Positions 32,052 to 32,180 of a DNA stretch of 32,180 nt are shown here, in pieces. This stretch comes from UBA6168 sp964573725 (GTDB taxonomy: Bacteria; Bacteroidota; Bacteroidia; Chitinophagales; Saprospiraceae), in NCBI GenBank assembly GCA_964573725.1, contig CAZNLJ010000049.1, positions 1 through 32,180 of the forward strand. The letters run 5' to 3'. The notes below the pieces were generated by a model, which did not search any database, was not told the DNA's origin, and saw nothing but the letters and a program-made list of their open reading frames with translations. The stretch's first letter is position 1. The number at the start of each line of letters is the position of its first letter. Both the position numbers and the translations under genes were made by a program.

Positions 32052-32059
32052 CAAATGTA
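32052..32059 (-). promoter_or_regulatory. Probable -7 element for the DUF2304-GT4-VanZ unit
   Basis: The minus strand reads TACATTTG, a full match to TAnnTTTG. Leader length to the ATG at 31934 would be about 110 bases. No -33 TTG is at the standard spacing. Confidence 0.5.
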
Positions 32060-32129
32060 AGGCATTTTTCCGCCCGGGCCATCCTAATTTCCGCGCCCTG
32101 GGAAGGGGGCCTTGCCCCGATGCCTCCCA

Positions 32130-32168
32130 AACAGCAAAGGCGCGGGATTACTCCCGCGCCTCGCTGTT
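32130..32168. terminator. Strong GC-rich hairpin at the right edge
   Basis: AGGCGCGGGA (32138-32147) pairs perfectly with TCCCGCGCCT (32152-32161). An outer stem AACAGC (32130-32135) with GCTGTT (32163-32168) extends it. There is no T-run on either side. It is most likely the transcription end of a leftward gene lying beyond the right edge. Confidence 0.6.
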
Positions 32169-32180
32169 GAATGGGCTATT

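Noticed and set aside
1..32180. CRISPR array, insertion sequence or prophage
   Set aside because: No regularly spaced direct repeats, transposase, integrase or phage structural genes were seen. The S74 protein has a signal peptide and T9SS domain and is a cellular surface protein.

Overview
The window looks like a chromosomal segment of a GC-rich Bacteroidota bacterium, plausibly Saprospiria- or Chitinophagia-like. The evidence is two proteins with type IX secretion (T9SS) C-terminal domains, an extended Bacteroidota-type NusB, a BT_3928-type DoxX protein, a DUF4159 protein and several copies of the Bacteroidota -7 promoter element TAnnTTTG at sensible distances from starts. Shine-Dalgarno sites are mostly absent, which is usual for the phylum. 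No IS element, CRISPR array, rRNA or integrase was found.

Layout. 1-2343: a visibly AT-richer end with a gene-poor stretch of about 0.7 kb and one leftward gene for a secreted S74-chaperone/T9SS protein (clear promoter and terminator). 2344-2537: two tandem tRNA-Leu genes (CAG and CAA anticodons) with their own terminator. 2624-4681: leftward hscB and rseP. 4992-6691: rsmE and a DUF4159 gene rightward, facing yidD. 6953-10800: BT_3928-family membrane protein, a striking interlocked inverted repeat/terminator, nusB and an OmpA-type outer membrane protein. 10801-11431: gene-free, with several dyads. 11432-14224: rhomboid protease, rlmH and the bifunctional NAD(P)HX repair enzyme, all leftward. 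14474-18301: large T9SS type-B adhesin-like protein, a stand-alone PycTM-type (Pycsar effector-like) membrane protein and a PAP2 phosphatase, rightward. 18315-22022: a 1235-residue fusion of a degenerate metallophosphoesterase with an Omp85-like barrel. 22268-24333: ychF and an ACP-phosphodiesterase-like gene. 24374-31934: a surface-glycan/lipid-glycosylation region with two GT2 enzymes, a GT4 enzyme, two adjacent polytopic proteins that look like halves of one GT-C enzyme, a VanZ-like protein and a DUF2304 protein. 31935-32180: promoter of that last operon and a strong hairpin at the right edge.

Most genes are housekeeping: rRNA modification (rsmE, rlmH), envelope biogenesis (rseP, yidD, OmpA, Omp85-like), metabolite repair (nnr), Fe-S assembly (hscB) and transcription antitermination (nusB). 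The parts that most deserve a second look are the catalytically gutted phosphoesterase-barrel fusion, the orphan PycTM-type protein without a cyclase beside it, the split GT-C pair joined by a GTGA overlap, and the interlocked repeat ahead of nusB. I see no complete new multi-gene system.
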